A stretch of 64,000 nucleotides of DNA from Chaetoderma sp. LZ-2023a. Lineage: Eukaryota; Mollusca; Caudofoveata; Chaetodermatida; Chaetodermatidae. The stretch spans positions 51,667,574 through 51,731,573 of the forward strand of contig CM067360.1 in the NCBI GenBank assembly GCA_034401795.1, given 5' to 3'. Under the pieces are notes generated by a model. It made no database searches. It was not told the origin of the DNA and saw only the letters and a list, made by a program, of their open reading frames with translations. The position numbers were made by a program, and so were the translations under genes. Every line of letters begins with the position of its first letter. The stretch's first letter is position 1. Of this stretch, positions 24,605-36,763 are shown one piece after another.

Positions 24605-25255
24605 TCACTTTTATAAATGCTTGAATATACATCGTAAATAATATATAATATAAACATCAATGTAAATATATAAATTGGGGGAAGTTTACAGGTTCATTTA
24701 CATTGAAGGTTTTAATTAATGCATTTACGACTGGACATCAGAGCGTATAATGACAATGTGGCAATAATAAACATAATCACTTTGACATCCAGTTAGCAAC
24801 TTACTAATACAAATACAAGCTCCAAGATTGAAGTGTTGTTCTTTATTTACGGGTAACAAAGTGACAGTAACAGTAACGAAAACAATCAGAGATTGCAGAC
24901 CATCGCCCGCCCGTTTTGTCACATTTTCTTAAATTTCGAATTATCTCTTTCGCACCATGCTCAATGTGGCAGGAATGCTAGCACACGGTGACACAAAATC
25001 GCGTGTTAAAATTTTTTTAACAAAGCCGCCCATTAATCGTAACAATATAGCGTGCCACTTAATTGGATAGAGATCTGGGCACGTACACAATCTCGTATAA
25101 ACGCAGGCAGAGGTAGACAGACCCAAATGCAATATATGCTCTTCTATATAGCCCATTCAGGCCGAGGGTAATGCAATACAACAGGTAACTAATGCGTTCG
25201 TTCATATTCAATACCTTAGCTCCCCACCAACCCCTAGAAAAATTGTATTGCACAT
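24605..25255. other. No recognisable gene
   Basis: AT-rich unassigned sequence between two microsatellites. Confidence 0.4.
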
Positions 25256-25261
25256 GGGCCT

Positions 25262-25298
25262 GCCTGTATGCTTGTGCATGTGCGTGTGCGTGTGTCTG

Positions 25299-25346
<48 letters not shown>

Positions 25347-25350
25347 TGTA
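25262..25350. repeat. TGCG microsatellite
   Basis: Degenerate TGTGCG start, then clean GCGT units from 25301 to about 25348. Its sequence is complementary in type to the ACGC array at 24.3 kb. Confidence 0.95.
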
Positions 25351-25354
25351 GTGA

Positions 25355-25925
25355 GGTGAGTGCATATGTGCGTGAGTTTACCTGCATGTACTAGGATTTC
25401 GAATCTTTGCCCTTATTCTGAGACACAATCTAAAGTAAATCCTAAGAAAATCGAAGCGTAGCGAAGGGTGTTTGGGTGTTAGATCGCCCTCCCAACCCAC
25501 CCACACCCATGAGCCATGATCATGAAACAAATAATTATGAAGCTATTGAATCATAAATATAAAAACCCAACTTTTACCTGAGCCTTTAAAAAACTAATGC
25601 AACAATCCTCACGACTCTCAACGAGCAGGACTTATAAGTAGGCTGTGCTGCTTAATTGTGCCACTGTCACTTACATAAAATAATTTTGTTTGCAAATTGG
25701 GCACACAATGTCTTCAATGGCTATCATTTCCATTTTTAAATATGTGGCATCTGCACATGTCTTATTCGCCTTTACTTATAAGCCTATATACAAACAATTA
25801 ATAGCTATCATATCTGTGAGATGCAGTGATGAAGAGAGTGGGCTGTCGAGGGGCCACGGCCCGATTTCATCTTTTTTTCAAAACCCAACGTAATCCTATT
25901 TTTAACAAGTGGCCCAAGGGCCTGT
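25355..25925. other. No gene
   Basis: Unassigned AT-rich DNA. The right end (GTGGCCCAAGGGCC) abuts the element at 25929. Confidence 0.4.
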
Positions 25926-25928
25926 GAC

Positions 25929-27239
25929 GCTCACCTGGACGATTAGCATTTGAACCATTTGCATTTAAATAGACATGATGGATAACTGTCGGAAAATCCA
26001 AGATAGCCAGCCAAATTTGACCAATCAGGTTTCTCGTTTGATATGTTGAAGCCTACCTTCAAGGGAACTTTCAACCTAAGTTTTGGTGAAATTGTGTCAT
26101 CAATTGGGAGTACCATTTTTAAATGGCTCCGGAAAATTTCAAGAAAATCAAAGATGGTTGTCAAAACATTGACCTATCTAAATTTAGAATAGGATTTCTA
26201 GAGGCTGCCACTATAGGCTCATTCCAGCCACATCTGGTTGAAATTGACCAAGCAGTTAATGAGGAGTTGCGTTTTAAACGATTTCCCAGCATCTTTCTTA
26301 AAATCCAAGATGGTCACCCAAAAAAAATCAAGCAGTCAAAATTCTGTATACAAGTTCTGAAGCATTCTACTCTAGAGTCCTTTCAGCCAAGTTTGCTTAA
26401 AATCGGCCAAGTGTTTAATGAGGAGTAGGTTTTTAACTGATTTTCCTAAATCTTTGGAAAATCCAAGTTGGCTGCCGGAAAAATTGACCAATCATAATTT
26501 TGTGCACAAGGTCTGAAACCTATCAGGCTAGTATCCTTCCAGCCAAGTTTGGTTGAAATTGGCCAAGCAGTTAATGAGGAGTAGCGTTTTAAATGATTTC
26601 CCGCCATTTTTCGGAAAATTCAAGATGGCCGTCGAAAAAGTGACCAATCAAAATTGTGTATGCAGGTTCTGAAGCATATTAGTCTAGGGTCATTCCCGCC
26701 AAGTGTGCTTGTGATCGGCCAAGTGGTTAATGAGGAGCAGGTTTTTATCTGATTTCTCGAAACTTTCGAAAAATCCAAGATGGTCGCCGGAAAAACTGGC
26801 CATTCAAAATTCTCGTTAGAAGCGTTGAAGCATACAACCACAGGATTATTCCAACCAAGGCTTTTAAAGAAAAAGTTTAAAGAGACGATGATTTCCCGAA
26901 ATGTTTGGAAAATCCAAGATTCCCACCAGTAAAATTGACCATCAAAATATTCGTTAGAAGTGTTGAAAAGTACCACTACAGGATTATTCCACCAGAGTTT
27001 CGTCCATATCGGGACATTGATATTGGAGTAGTAGCGTTTTAAATTGACCAATCAAAATTTTGAATAGACGTTCTGAGGCCTATCACCTTAGCATGCTCCC
27101 AGCCAAGCTTAATTAAAATCGGTCAAGTGGTTAAAGAAAAAGTTGACAAACAGACGATAAACGACGGACGAGGCACGACAGATGTACGACGGACGATCGG
27201 CATGGCATAAACTCAATTGACCCTTCAAGCCAGGTGAGT
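25929..27239. mobile_element. 1.3-kb element made of about seven diverged 156-bp tandem units
   Basis: The phrase AAATCCAAGATGG recurs at about 25994, 26146, 26302, 26460, 26618, 26772 and 26910, a spacing of 138-158 bp. Each unit also carries TTGACCAATCAAAATT, CCAGCCAAG and GTTAATGAGGAGTAG words. The ends are inverted: GCTCACCTGG at 25929-25938 and CCAGGTGAGT at 27230-27239. A GACGGACGA-rich tail precedes the right end. Open frames inside (26123-26428 and 26620-27051) follow the repeat and show no protein motif. Confidence 0.75.
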
Positions 27240-27244
27240 TAATA

Positions 27245-27715
27245 ATGAATGTAATATTTCTTACATTATATCTAGCCTATAGAAATCCACTAATCCAATT
27301 ATATAGACCATATTTAGGCTAAAGCGTACATGAGATTACATGTGCGGATTAGGATCCAAAAAGATGTCACTGTATCAATAAATCCTCTTAAAATGAAGAT
27401 ATCTACAATTTAAAGCAAAGTAAAGATGCTCTTGTATCACCCAGAATGCAGGAAACGGCTTCTCAGAGCAGACAATTTTACATTATATCCGTGCTCCCAC
27501 CCTTCATATGGGAGAACACACCGTCTTTGATAGGTTATGAATAGAAAATCTACTGCTAATTTGTATCTCTTAAGGACGAACGTTTAAGCGGCCTACAGAA
27601 ATGTTTAAACGCCAATTTTCTGGAAGATAAATATTCCATGAATTCTAATATATTATTCTAATATATAAGTGTTCAGAGATGGCAACCCACCCCCTACAGA
27701 ATGCTCTGTCTGCCG
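27245..27715. other. No recognisable feature
   Basis: AT-rich unassigned DNA. Confidence 0.4.
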
Positions 27716-27719
27716 CGCT

Positions 27720-27721
<2 letters not shown>

Positions 27722-27781
<60 letters not shown>
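27722..27781. repeat. TAG trinucleotide microsatellite, about 20 copies
   Basis: Perfect AGT/TAG array. Confidence 0.98.
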
Positions 27782-27784
27782 TGC

Positions 27785-29535
27785 GTGCAACGATAATCCC
27801 TATGCGTTGGTTATATTATTCCTGTTTCCGAAAATATTATTTTCAGGCATTCACACTGAACCACCGCCGGATTTCTAAGCAGGAACACTGGTGTCGTAAC
27901 TTGAATTTTGACACGACTTTCTTAGTGTAAGCGTTAACTGATGACTTGTATATTATATAATGATATATCAGCTAGCCACCGATACTAAATTTAATAAATA
28001 TAAAAATTATATTGAACTTACGCAGTTGTGGATTAAAATAAAAACACGATATTTTCTAAGTCAAATGTAAACAAAGGCGCTCACTCTATGACGCGTCTTC
28101 ATCCGATGACGGCATAAAGCTACAGGCGGGTTTTGCACATTTGATAACGTCATTCAATCTTAATTTTGCTATTTTCGGAAAACTGAGCAGATTTTCACGA
28201 AATAACTTCGTAAGTGATTTCTATCAGAGTTTTCCTATGCAGTTTCACTAAGTAGGTATGCGGCATTTTAGGGGACCTTTAATATCATTCCAGCTACTAG
28301 CTGCAGCGATGGCTAGGGCTATATACAGTCGGGATACAGATGTGCTACTTCTTGCATTAAGACGTGTTCCCATTCTTGTTAAAAAAAAGAAGCAGCTCTG
28401 CTGATAGTTTCAAGTGATCGACATCAACGGGTTATGCTACAACCAATTTACACTGCACTCAGAGTCACGTTACGATGTACTTGGAGCAAATGAAGCAATG
28501 GTGTTCTGCAAGTAGCCATATCAATGGTAAATAAAAATGCATGTTTGTAGACATTCTTCAAGACAGATCTTAGTACTGTAGCATCTATATCCGCTCTTTG
28601 TTTGTGTTAGTTCTAAGTTAAGTTACGAAAAACTATCCCGCATTACGTATGATACACGAATGAGATGCAACAGAGGTTTGGGGTGGGGGAGGGAGGGGCG
28701 CCTTCCATCGTGGAAGAATGTATCGAATTGGGTCAAACTTACAGACTCATTGTTTACAAATTGTTTGCCATGTAGATATATTCCGCGCTAGAAAGAGTTA
28801 AGTGTGCATTGCATATTACTTTATAATGTGTACCTTATTAACCTCGCTGCTCCAATGGCGTAAATGAATTTAGCCCCACTCATTGGCCCTTATTAGCGTT
28901 AGTACGATAATGTAGAAAACGTGCCACCAATATGATATGTTAATTTTCAGCTACGAGCTGGTAGATGAAAACAAGACAAACGCAAGTATATCATAATTTG
29001 TACACCCTGCCGGGCCATGTTCTTTAGCGTACCTATTCTCATCTGCGGAATACATTATTTTGTCACTGGCCTGATGTACTAATGCCCTCGCCAATATTTC
29101 TTAACGTCAGAACTCTGCACACGTCGAGTAATATAGCCATTAGCCTAAGCATAAACAACTTAATTAAGTTAGCAACATTGTCTAGCACTAAAAGTGAAGT
29201 CGCAAAAGGTTTCTTATGCATTAGTGTTAATACATACATCGTCCTTATGTACCCATAAATCTGCGCGTTACTACATTGCCGCAGCCACTGGCACGCGGTA
29301 TACGCTCCCAGAAATAAAACCTACAGTCTGCTATTAACACTTTCCCTGCACGATTCATTTACCAGCGTATATTATTCAGTACACGTTAACCATTGAAATG
29401 CCATTGTTTCAATTTCAAGACAAGCATATATGAAAGATTTTGAATAGTCATATGCAGTAACAGCTACTGGCCAAATTAGTTTTTCAGAGACTCAACAGAT
29501 TCCTGACATCTGAAAACAAAATTGTTTCAGGACCG
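27785..29535. other. No recognisable gene; family A fragment near its end
   Basis: About 1.7 kb without a clear repeat, microsatellite or coding signal. A small family A core fragment lies at about 29445-29505 (GGCCAAATTAGTTTTTCAG). Confidence 0.4.
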
Positions 29536-29539
29536 GGAG

Positions 29540-29748
29540 GTTTAATGGTCAAATTTGGTTAAGAATATCACAATATTTTCTTGTTGAATATCTTTTTGCA
29601 GGCCGCATGAAGACTATTTTAAGAAAAATTTACCACTCGAATGACTTGCTCGCACATCGTTATAGTTTTCTCCCTGCGTGCAAATGGACATACCTCAAGA
29701 TTACTGTAGAAGCCGGTTTTCGCCGGCTTCGTCATGAAAGGGTTAACA
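29540..29748. repeat. Family B palindromic MITE (copy 7), apex disrupted
   Basis: TTGCAGGCCGCATGAAGACT, CGAATGACTTGCTCG, then GCGTGCAAATGGACA and GCCGGTTTTCGCCGGC, ending AAAGGGTTAAC. Confidence 0.8.
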
Positions 29749-29754
29749 CGACGG

Positions 29755-30385
29755 CCGGTGCTTATTCTGAGACGGTTCATGCTACAATGATGCTGTGGCT
29801 CCACAATAGCGTCTACAGGGGATAAACATGTTCGCATTAGGAATACAAGTTATATAAACACATAATTTATACTAGCCTATAACTAATACATATTCGAATA
29901 TGGCTTTCGACGTCTATCTCTTTCAAAAGCTCAGCCAGATATGTTCTATGATAGTCTGGGACCTATTCGACTGGACGAACACTCCATGTCAGACGGATGC
30001 CCCAGACGTCAGGATGAAAGCAGCTGATAGCGATGATGAAAACCCGCATAAGGACCACGCACGTGCTGATGAAATTTGTCGTGTGGGCTAGATGTTGTCA
30101 TTAGACGTTTAAGAGAGCTGTAGACTGTGCCGCTCAGTTATGCTTTGCTATTACTGGCTGCGTTATTTAAAATTAGATTCAAAGCGTTCAACAATAATTC
30201 GTAAGTAGAGCGCTGGGGGTGAGAGGAGGGAGGGGGTCGTTACATGTTTGTCCACTTTGTTCGCGATATGTAACTGTCCACCTTCTCTGGTACCGAAACC
30301 TAGCTTCAAATAATTGTCATTGTAGAAACACAGGACATGATTTCAAATGGTTTGGAAACATGATCATAATTTATTAATTTAGACA
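29755..30385. other. No recognisable gene
   Basis: A 63-codon ATG frame at 29900-30091 is acidic at its C-terminus but has no motif. A small reverse family A trace lies near 30165-30205. Confidence 0.35.
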
Positions 30386-30389
30386 TGTG

Positions 30390-31600
30390 TATGTAGCAAC
30401 CCAATAACCAATCTGATCCGTTTGTAAACGGCACAGGACCGTAAGTAAACGGCGCAGACCCATAGACCAATATGTTATAGGCGCGTCCATTTGTAAACGG
30501 CGCAGACCCATATACAATTGCTTATCGTCCGTTTGAAAACGGCGCACGACCCATATGCCAATTGGTTATCGGCGCACCCGTTTGTAAACGGCGTAGGCCC
30601 ATATACCAATTGGTTATCAGTGCGCCCGTTTGTAAACGGCGCATGGGCCGTATGTCAATGTCAAACTTGCGCCAATAGGCAATACTTCCATTTGATTAAC
30701 TCCATCTTACTCTTAATGTCAAGACACGTGTGTCCGTATGCGTGTGTTGCTAATTTATTTGTTCGTCTGTCAATCCTTCTGTTCGTTCATTCACTCATTC
30801 TTTCAGTCGGTTACCCAATAAATCTGGATGCATAAGAAAAAGAACACGGGCGTACATGATTGCGCATACATCAGCAAGCATGAGGCGATTTAAATGATTG
30901 GAGCCGCTGATTATTAATCTATTGCTTTGTGATTAAACATAATGTATGTCTGTACTTAAGGATCAAAGTGATTACTGAGAAGTCTAATAGTGCAACGATC
31001 AAATGAAGTGACCAACTGCGATTAGAATTCGCATGTTATTGGATACATTCATACACATTAAATAACGCTCACGTTTATTAAAGAAATTGTTAATCTTCTC
31101 ATAGAAATTATCCATTTGCAGAGCAAGAGATTATTTTTGAAAAATCAAAAACCGCACTTTCATTCCAGCAATGTGTGCGTCACACCTCGTTCAGTGATTG
31201 CCCACGCATAACATACACAGATTCAGCGAATGGCCACCGCCTTGTTTAATTGACGGTGTTTCCTTCAGTAAGACATATCAAATAAATTACCCCAGCGACT
31301 GAAAAGTAATCCTTAATCTGCAAAGGTAGCGGTAGAAATCACAATTCGTTTATACAATTTCTTATTGGCGCAGGTTTATATTGACATATAGGCAGTGCGC
31401 CGTTTACAAACGGGCGCTCGGATAACAAATTGTCATAGGGGTCTGCACCGTTTATAAACGGGCGCACCGATAGGAAACTATCACATGGGTCTGCGCCGTT
31501 TACAAACGGGCGCGCCGACAACAAATTGGTGTATGTGCCTCCGCCATTCATCAACGGGCAACATTGCTTATTGGTTCGGTACATGTACATTGTCAGAGAA
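30390..31600. mobile_element. Fold-back-like element with arms of inverted about 48-bp subrepeats
   Basis: Left arm (about 30395-30685): about five units, each with CGTTTGTAAACGGCGCA, CCCATAT and CAATTGGTTATCGG. Right arm (about 31360-31595): about four units in the opposite orientation (GCGCCGTTTACAAACGGGCG). The inner boundaries also pair (left TTGCGCCAATA, right TATTGGCGCA). Between them are about 670 bp holding a half copy of family B (31085-31160). No transposase is visible. Confidence 0.78.
31085..31160 (+). repeat. Family B half copy inside the fold-back-like element
   Basis: ATCCATTTGCAGAGCAAGAG, then ATTATTTTTGAAAAATC; the right arm is missing. Confidence 0.6.
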
Positions 31601-31604
31601 TAGT

Positions 31605-32385
31605 GGTTACTAAATGTTTGACCACCCAATATATAGCAACATCATTTGACTACATAAAATGGTGTCTATGTCTTCCCTATTGTAGAGAATATCTTAATGT
31701 CAAATATGCAAATGTTAACAGTTGATGCTAATACCTTATGGGAATATGAGTATGACGACCAATGTATATAACTTAACGAGTGGCTTGATGGGCAATGTTT
31801 TGCAATATCACGCATTGCAACATCGACACTAGTCTTAATAGATGTAGAGATCCGAACTACACCATGTTCTCAAATATAAGGACCCATCTAATAAGAGCCT
31901 GGCACATTTTACCATGTTGCCAATGTTCATCAATAGTGTCCATTGTGAAATACTCACTTTAATGATTAGGCCTGGACAGACCATCCGACAAAGCTATTAT
32001 TTAGAGAGGTTCGTCTTTCAAGAGCCTGATGCACAGAACATACCGCGTTCCTCTCCAAATTCTGTCTAGGTTTTGGAAATGTATGTTGTGGAAATGGCAA
32101 TTGGTGTAGTTTTTTAAGACGTTAAAAAACCTCCACACATTTGTAAACGTACATACAAATCTATATTTTTTTGTGAAATTAAATGCCGCTTTCGAAAACC
32201 AATAACTGTTTCCAACTGTTCACCATCGCATGACCAATTAAGAACGGCACACTGTTAGATACTGTCTTCAAGTGATTACTGTCTTTTTATTCACCTAATC
32301 AGGGACAAACTTCCACCTTCTTGCAGAAATGTGTACAACTTGAAACACTTAAATATTAAGACATTGTAAATTGTGTTCAGTTTGT
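31605..32385. other. No recognisable feature
   Basis: Unassigned AT-rich sequence downstream (in the minus sense) of the decayed coding relic. Confidence 0.4.
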
Positions 32386-32389
32386 AATG

Positions 32390-33620
32390 GCACCCTCCCG
32401 CCTTCTATCGCTAACTGGCTTCACCACTTTCTTCACTTCCGTCACTTTCATCACACCCAGCAACGACAAATTTAACATGGTTGCGTTAATTTTTGCAGTC
32501 CTCAAGAGAATACAAGACTACATCTCTGTGCAACCCATACCATGGCCACTGCACATACATGACATATTACGCATAGCCCTTCCTTTACAAATAGTCAATG
32601 AACTGGCAATAGTCTCATACGTAATAAGGCCAACAGACTGGACAGGCGCAATACATTCCGCGTCCTGATTCCAGGCATGCTTTAGGGGCGAGCGGAGTTG
32701 GATATTTTCCTAAATAGGATTGCATCCAATCCAAAGATATGTTTACAGCTTTGATCTCTTACTCTTGTCTATGAAACTGGCACCAAATGGTAGCGATTTC
32801 GCAGTGCCATGTGTCGTTTAGTTGGCATCCTAGCCAACAGCTTTTTCAAGATTCCATGATATTTCTTTCACATACTACTTGGATCTTACAGTGAAGATAC
32901 TAAGAGCCTTGCTACACACGTTGCATCTCCACCACCAAAAGTTTTTTCGAGCGATGAATTTTAGATTTTTCTTGACAATATTAAATACCTTGACCTTTCT
33001 TTTCTTGTGAAGAAACTGCAGTTCTATCCGAGCCAATAAGCACATGGACAACTAGGTATGTCTGGCAGAGCGCGACAGAAAACTCGCTACAGATATCATA
33101 GACATGAATGTACCTCCTTTTCTCTTCAACTTTTCTCACTTTTCAAGATTTTATTAACAGTTCGGCAGTATTGTTCAGCATTGGAGACTGGTGAAATGCC
33201 AATATTAGAACATCTAAATATTTGCACTGAATGATAAGTCTCCATATGACACCTACATTGCCAAACACGCCCATATCCTTGATGGCAGTAAGATATTTGT
33301 TATATCCATGTGACATGGACAGTTGAACAGCGTCAGCGGGATGACTGGGGATATTCTTCATGTTTACATTATCTCTGGGAATGCGCGCGTAAAGGCCACC
33401 TTAGAACTGCTTTCCCCTGTCCATTTTACCTTTGTTTTCTTATCCATGTCATCAAATGTAAAACATCTCATTATAGCATGTGTGTCGCTCCTCCGTCGTC
33501 ATTTTTAACATTTGAAACAATATCGACAAAGAAATCATTATACTGGGTTTATCTGTGGTCATGTCCCTTGGAAACTCCATTACATAGTCATGTCGTTGCA
33601 TTTAGAGTGAACTCTCCTTG
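32390..33620 (-). pseudogene. Decayed coding relic with an H-x-L-x-G-x-D signature and Cys-rich C-terminus
   Basis: Read on the minus strand with frame jumps and stops. In order: QRHDYVMEFPRDMTTDKPS (about 33590-33535), HAIMRCFTFDDMDKKTKVKW (about 33480-33421), an intact 72-codon frame at 33361-33143 containing YLDVLILAFHQSP, then YIHVYDICSEF and LVVHVLIGSDRT (about 33050-33015), then HAWNQDAECI (about 32680) and CMCSGHGMGCTEM (about 32560-32520). The order (a DVLVL-like strand, then HALTGCD-like, then HGW-like, then a Cys cluster with GL-CT-C) resembles, from memory, a repetitive uncharacterised protein family common in cnidarian, mollusc and deuterostome genomes. No intact product is possible here. 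Confidence 0.6.
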
Positions 33621-33889
33621 CGAAAAGCTGCATTGCACTATATATAAGGCGTTTTTCACATCAACACTATAATTCTGCGCAGACGCCTACCGATTTTAAT
33701 TTGTATATTTTGACACAAAGAAATGGTCATGCTACTTTGGCTGTTAATGTGATTAGACAGATTCTCATCAAGCATCAAGCAGATGGTCTCTACTCGGAAA
33801 TTGTATCTACGTGGACAAAATCCGACCCATGATTATATTGCTGAATGGATCTCGTTAGCAATCGGATTCAGATAATTGCAACAACATTG

Positions 33890-33970
33890 TTAAAGTTACT
33901 GTCGAGTATTGTTGCTTTTCCGTGTGGTGCCCGCCATACGAAAGATCAACAATACTCGACACTATCTTTG
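33890..33970. other. 14-bp perfect-stem hairpin
   Basis: GTCGAGTATTGTTG (33901-33914) pairs perfectly with CAACAATACTCGAC (33947-33960). Partly paired flanks (AAAGTTACT and ACTATCTTT) and an inner TTTC/GAAA extend the stem. I saw no second copy. Confidence 0.6.
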
Positions 33971-33974
33971 AGAG

Positions 33975-34520
33975 AAATCTTACAAGTATCGGAAATACGA
34001 ATGATTACCATATCTCAATGAAGTGATGAACGGTTGGATGCCAAAGCCATTTAGATTAACGGAATGCTTTGCTATCACTGTTTCGATACCCGCGCTTGCA
34101 GATAAGTAGATAAGTGCACACAACTGTTTGACGGGAGGGGATGTGGATGGTGAGGCAGGACATTAGGCAAATTGAAATAAATATCTACCTTTCAGATGTC
34201 ATAAACAAGTAAATTATGGTCTTTTAGAGATTCCGTTATCACGAATTTGGGCGAAATCCAAGATCAGAAAATCAAAGTGATTTCACAGTTTGTATCAGTC
34301 TGACTACGCCATCTGCGGAGGTGCGCTATTTATTCGATATACATTCATTGCTATCTATTCCCGTCTGGATTAGGCTTACTATATGGAACGCCACATGGTG
34401 CAAATGGATACCATACAATCCTACCATATCGCCAGCATTAAATATCAGCACACTTGCGTTTCTAACATTATCCTCCATTTGAGATCCAGCCTTGGATTAC
34501 ATCAGTCTAGCTAAACGAAT
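33975..34520. other. No recognisable feature
   Basis: Unassigned AT-rich sequence. Confidence 0.4.
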
Positions 34521-34527
34521 CCAATCG

Positions 34528-34990
34528 GTAGCTCAAGTGTATGCCGTCATAGTCAATTACGTAACATGTGGGCTCGCGTCACAATCACATACTTAATACA
34601 TGACGGAGATAAGTCGTCATGATCTTTGAAACCCCCGTCAGTTGTAGGAAGCGTATGTCTTTACTATTTAAGAAACATTCTGTTGAATATTTTGAAACTA
34701 ATTTTACCTGGCATAGGTAGCAACAGCACTCAGCCAAATTAGTTTCAAAATATTCAACAGCTAACCTGCATAGTTTTCTGGAAATTAAGATACAGGAAGC
34801 TCAAATTTCGATCGAGCACAACACAGGCAACAGGCGCGTGGAGCTTAGCTAGAGATGGATTGGGCAGAGTTAAATGCGGATTTATCTATTATTACCTACG
34901 TCGGAGCGTAGCTAGATATGGGCGTGGAATAGCTAGAAATGGGCGTGGTATAGCTACAAATGAGCGGGGCATAGCCGGTAGATATGTCCG
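34528..34990 (-). repeat. Family A MITE copy with 21-bp expansion
   Basis: Core arms near 34680-34762, GCTAACCTGCATAG, then the reverse left flank. Three 21-bp units (AGCTAGAAATGGGCGTGG type) lie at 34910-34972. Confidence 0.88.
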
Positions 34991-35189
34991 TCGCTATTCT
35001 ATGTTGAGGTTAGTTGAATTGTACTGAGCTAACATACCACGCGGTCGGCTTATAGTCTCTAGTTCAGGCTATGTACAATAAATAGCTTATTCGCTTACCA
35101 CAGATCGTCTCGAACGGTGATGAGTCGTTACTGGTCGCGGTCTAACACAAATCACTTTAGTTTGTTAGTACTGATACGGCTGGAATCCC

Positions 35190-35395
35190 TCATCAGCCAT
35201 AGGCAGACACACTTTCCAATCTAATTAGTTAAATAATATTCAGTAACTTACCTGTATAATTACTTTGAATTTGGGATTCTGGAGATTCAGGGTTCATAAT
35301 AGATAACGCCATTTCAAAAGGCGGGACACAATGGCGGGACTAAGCTAGACATGGATGGGACACAGCTATGAATGGTTTCACCTATCATCATACTG
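35190..35395 (-). repeat. Family A fragment
   Basis: Right core arm, ACTTACCTGTATAATTAC, and a reverse left flank with two TGGCGGGAC-type words. Confidence 0.75.
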
Positions 35396-35597
35396 GCTAC
35401 ATAAAGGCTGATGCTATTTAATACTTTGCAATCACGAGATATGTCTTTTTGAGACGCAAGATAGTATTTATGAAATATGATTGTGGTCTTCACCATACAT
35501 GGGTGTGTTATGTGTGCAAGGCAAAGGGTTGTGTAAACATAATGATAGTCGGAGCTACTAACATGCTAAAGGGATGTTGGTCTCTTCTCAAATGTTA

Positions 35598-35861
35598 TAC
35601 TGCAGCGATAGCTAGGCTCGCCCACGTGTTGTACATGTTATGATTGATGTATCATATACATTGAATCCTAAATTCTCAGATCCCCAAATCTCAAGGTAAC
35701 GATACACGTAATCTGTTAAAACTAATGTGCCTGAGTGCGGTTACTCCTTATAGCTGCAACAGCGCTTATTTCAAAACATTTAATACAATATTTATTAAAT
35801 AGTAAAGATATACAGTTCGTACACATGACGAAGTTTTCAATGTTACTGACCGAGCTAGATA
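35598..35861 (+). repeat. Family A copy, left part, split by a TA-inserted MITE
   Basis: GCGATAGCTAGGCTCGCCC through a diverged core to GAGCTAGATA, where it is interrupted. It resumes at 36669. Confidence 0.82.
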
Positions 35862-36668
35862 GGGGAGAGCGGGATGAAATGGGACAGGGGTAATGTGGGA
35901 CACTGCTGTTTAAATGCAGAATTATTAGCCAATCAAATTCATTGTTGCAGCTTTATGCCGGTACGGCCCATTTCTTTTCGCAGGTCACATGTTAATTTCA
36001 TGGCTTTACTTTGGTAACTTTTATGAACAAAACTTCTTTTGTCGGTTGGAATTTTATGTTTTCCTACATGAAATATATTCTTTTCTGTTGCTTATGTTGT
36101 TGGCTGACTATAACTATTTCTTATCAGCAGAACACATGGATACATCGAGTATACAATCAAGTACATCCAAGACTGATTATTCCATAGATATATACACGGT
36201 AGACTTTTGTTCTAGTAAGATCAATGTGGGGAGAAGTGGGACAATGTGTCCCACTTCTCCCTATTACACGGAGGAGTGTCCCACTTTACCACATTGATTT
36301 AATAATCAAACTAAACATAATGCCAAGATAGGCATAATTGAGTTATGAGTTATTACGTTTCATGTTATTATTGCATCTTGAAAATTGGTGTTGAAATGAA
36401 CAGAATTGTCATTGTCCCACTTTCCCCCAGACACTGTCGCACTTTGGCCCAGTGTTGTCCCAGCTGAAGCCCCACATTTCAAGTTTTTTTCACGATGTTA
36501 CTAAATTAGATCTAATGTAGCTAGATCAAAGACAACTATGGTGCAATGTTGGCATACATTACGTAACAGTATGCACCAAGAAACTTATGGAAATTGTCCT
36601 CTTATGAAAAGTAAAGGCAGAAAATATAGCAAATGAATAATAATGTCCCATTTCACCCTGCTCTCCCC
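35862..36668. mobile_element. 807-bp non-autonomous TIR element flanked by TA
   Basis: The ends are inverted over about 25 bp with two mismatches: left begins GGGGAGAGCGGG, right ends CCCTGCTCTCCCC. TA flanks both sides (35860-35861 and 36669-36670). An internal 15-bp-stem hairpin (36229-36243 with 36247-36261) repeats the GTGGGACA word of the termini. No transposase. The TA target is like Tc1/mariner and some other DNA transposons; the family is not assigned. Confidence 0.85.
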
Positions 36669-36762
36669 TACGCCATTCGTTATGTATTATAATTGTGAAG
36701 TCAGCCTGCATGTGACGTAATTGACATCAGATACTGAGTGACGGATCAGATCGCTTAACCCT
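36669..36762 (+). repeat. Family A copy, right part of the split copy
   Basis: TACGCCATTCGTTATGTATT onward, the terminal third of family A. Confidence 0.82.
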
Positions 36763-36763
36763 T

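Noticed and set aside
25929-27239. Coding exons in the 26.1-27.0 kb open frames
   Set aside because: The open frames follow the 156-bp repeat period and change strand; stops occur in equivalent units.
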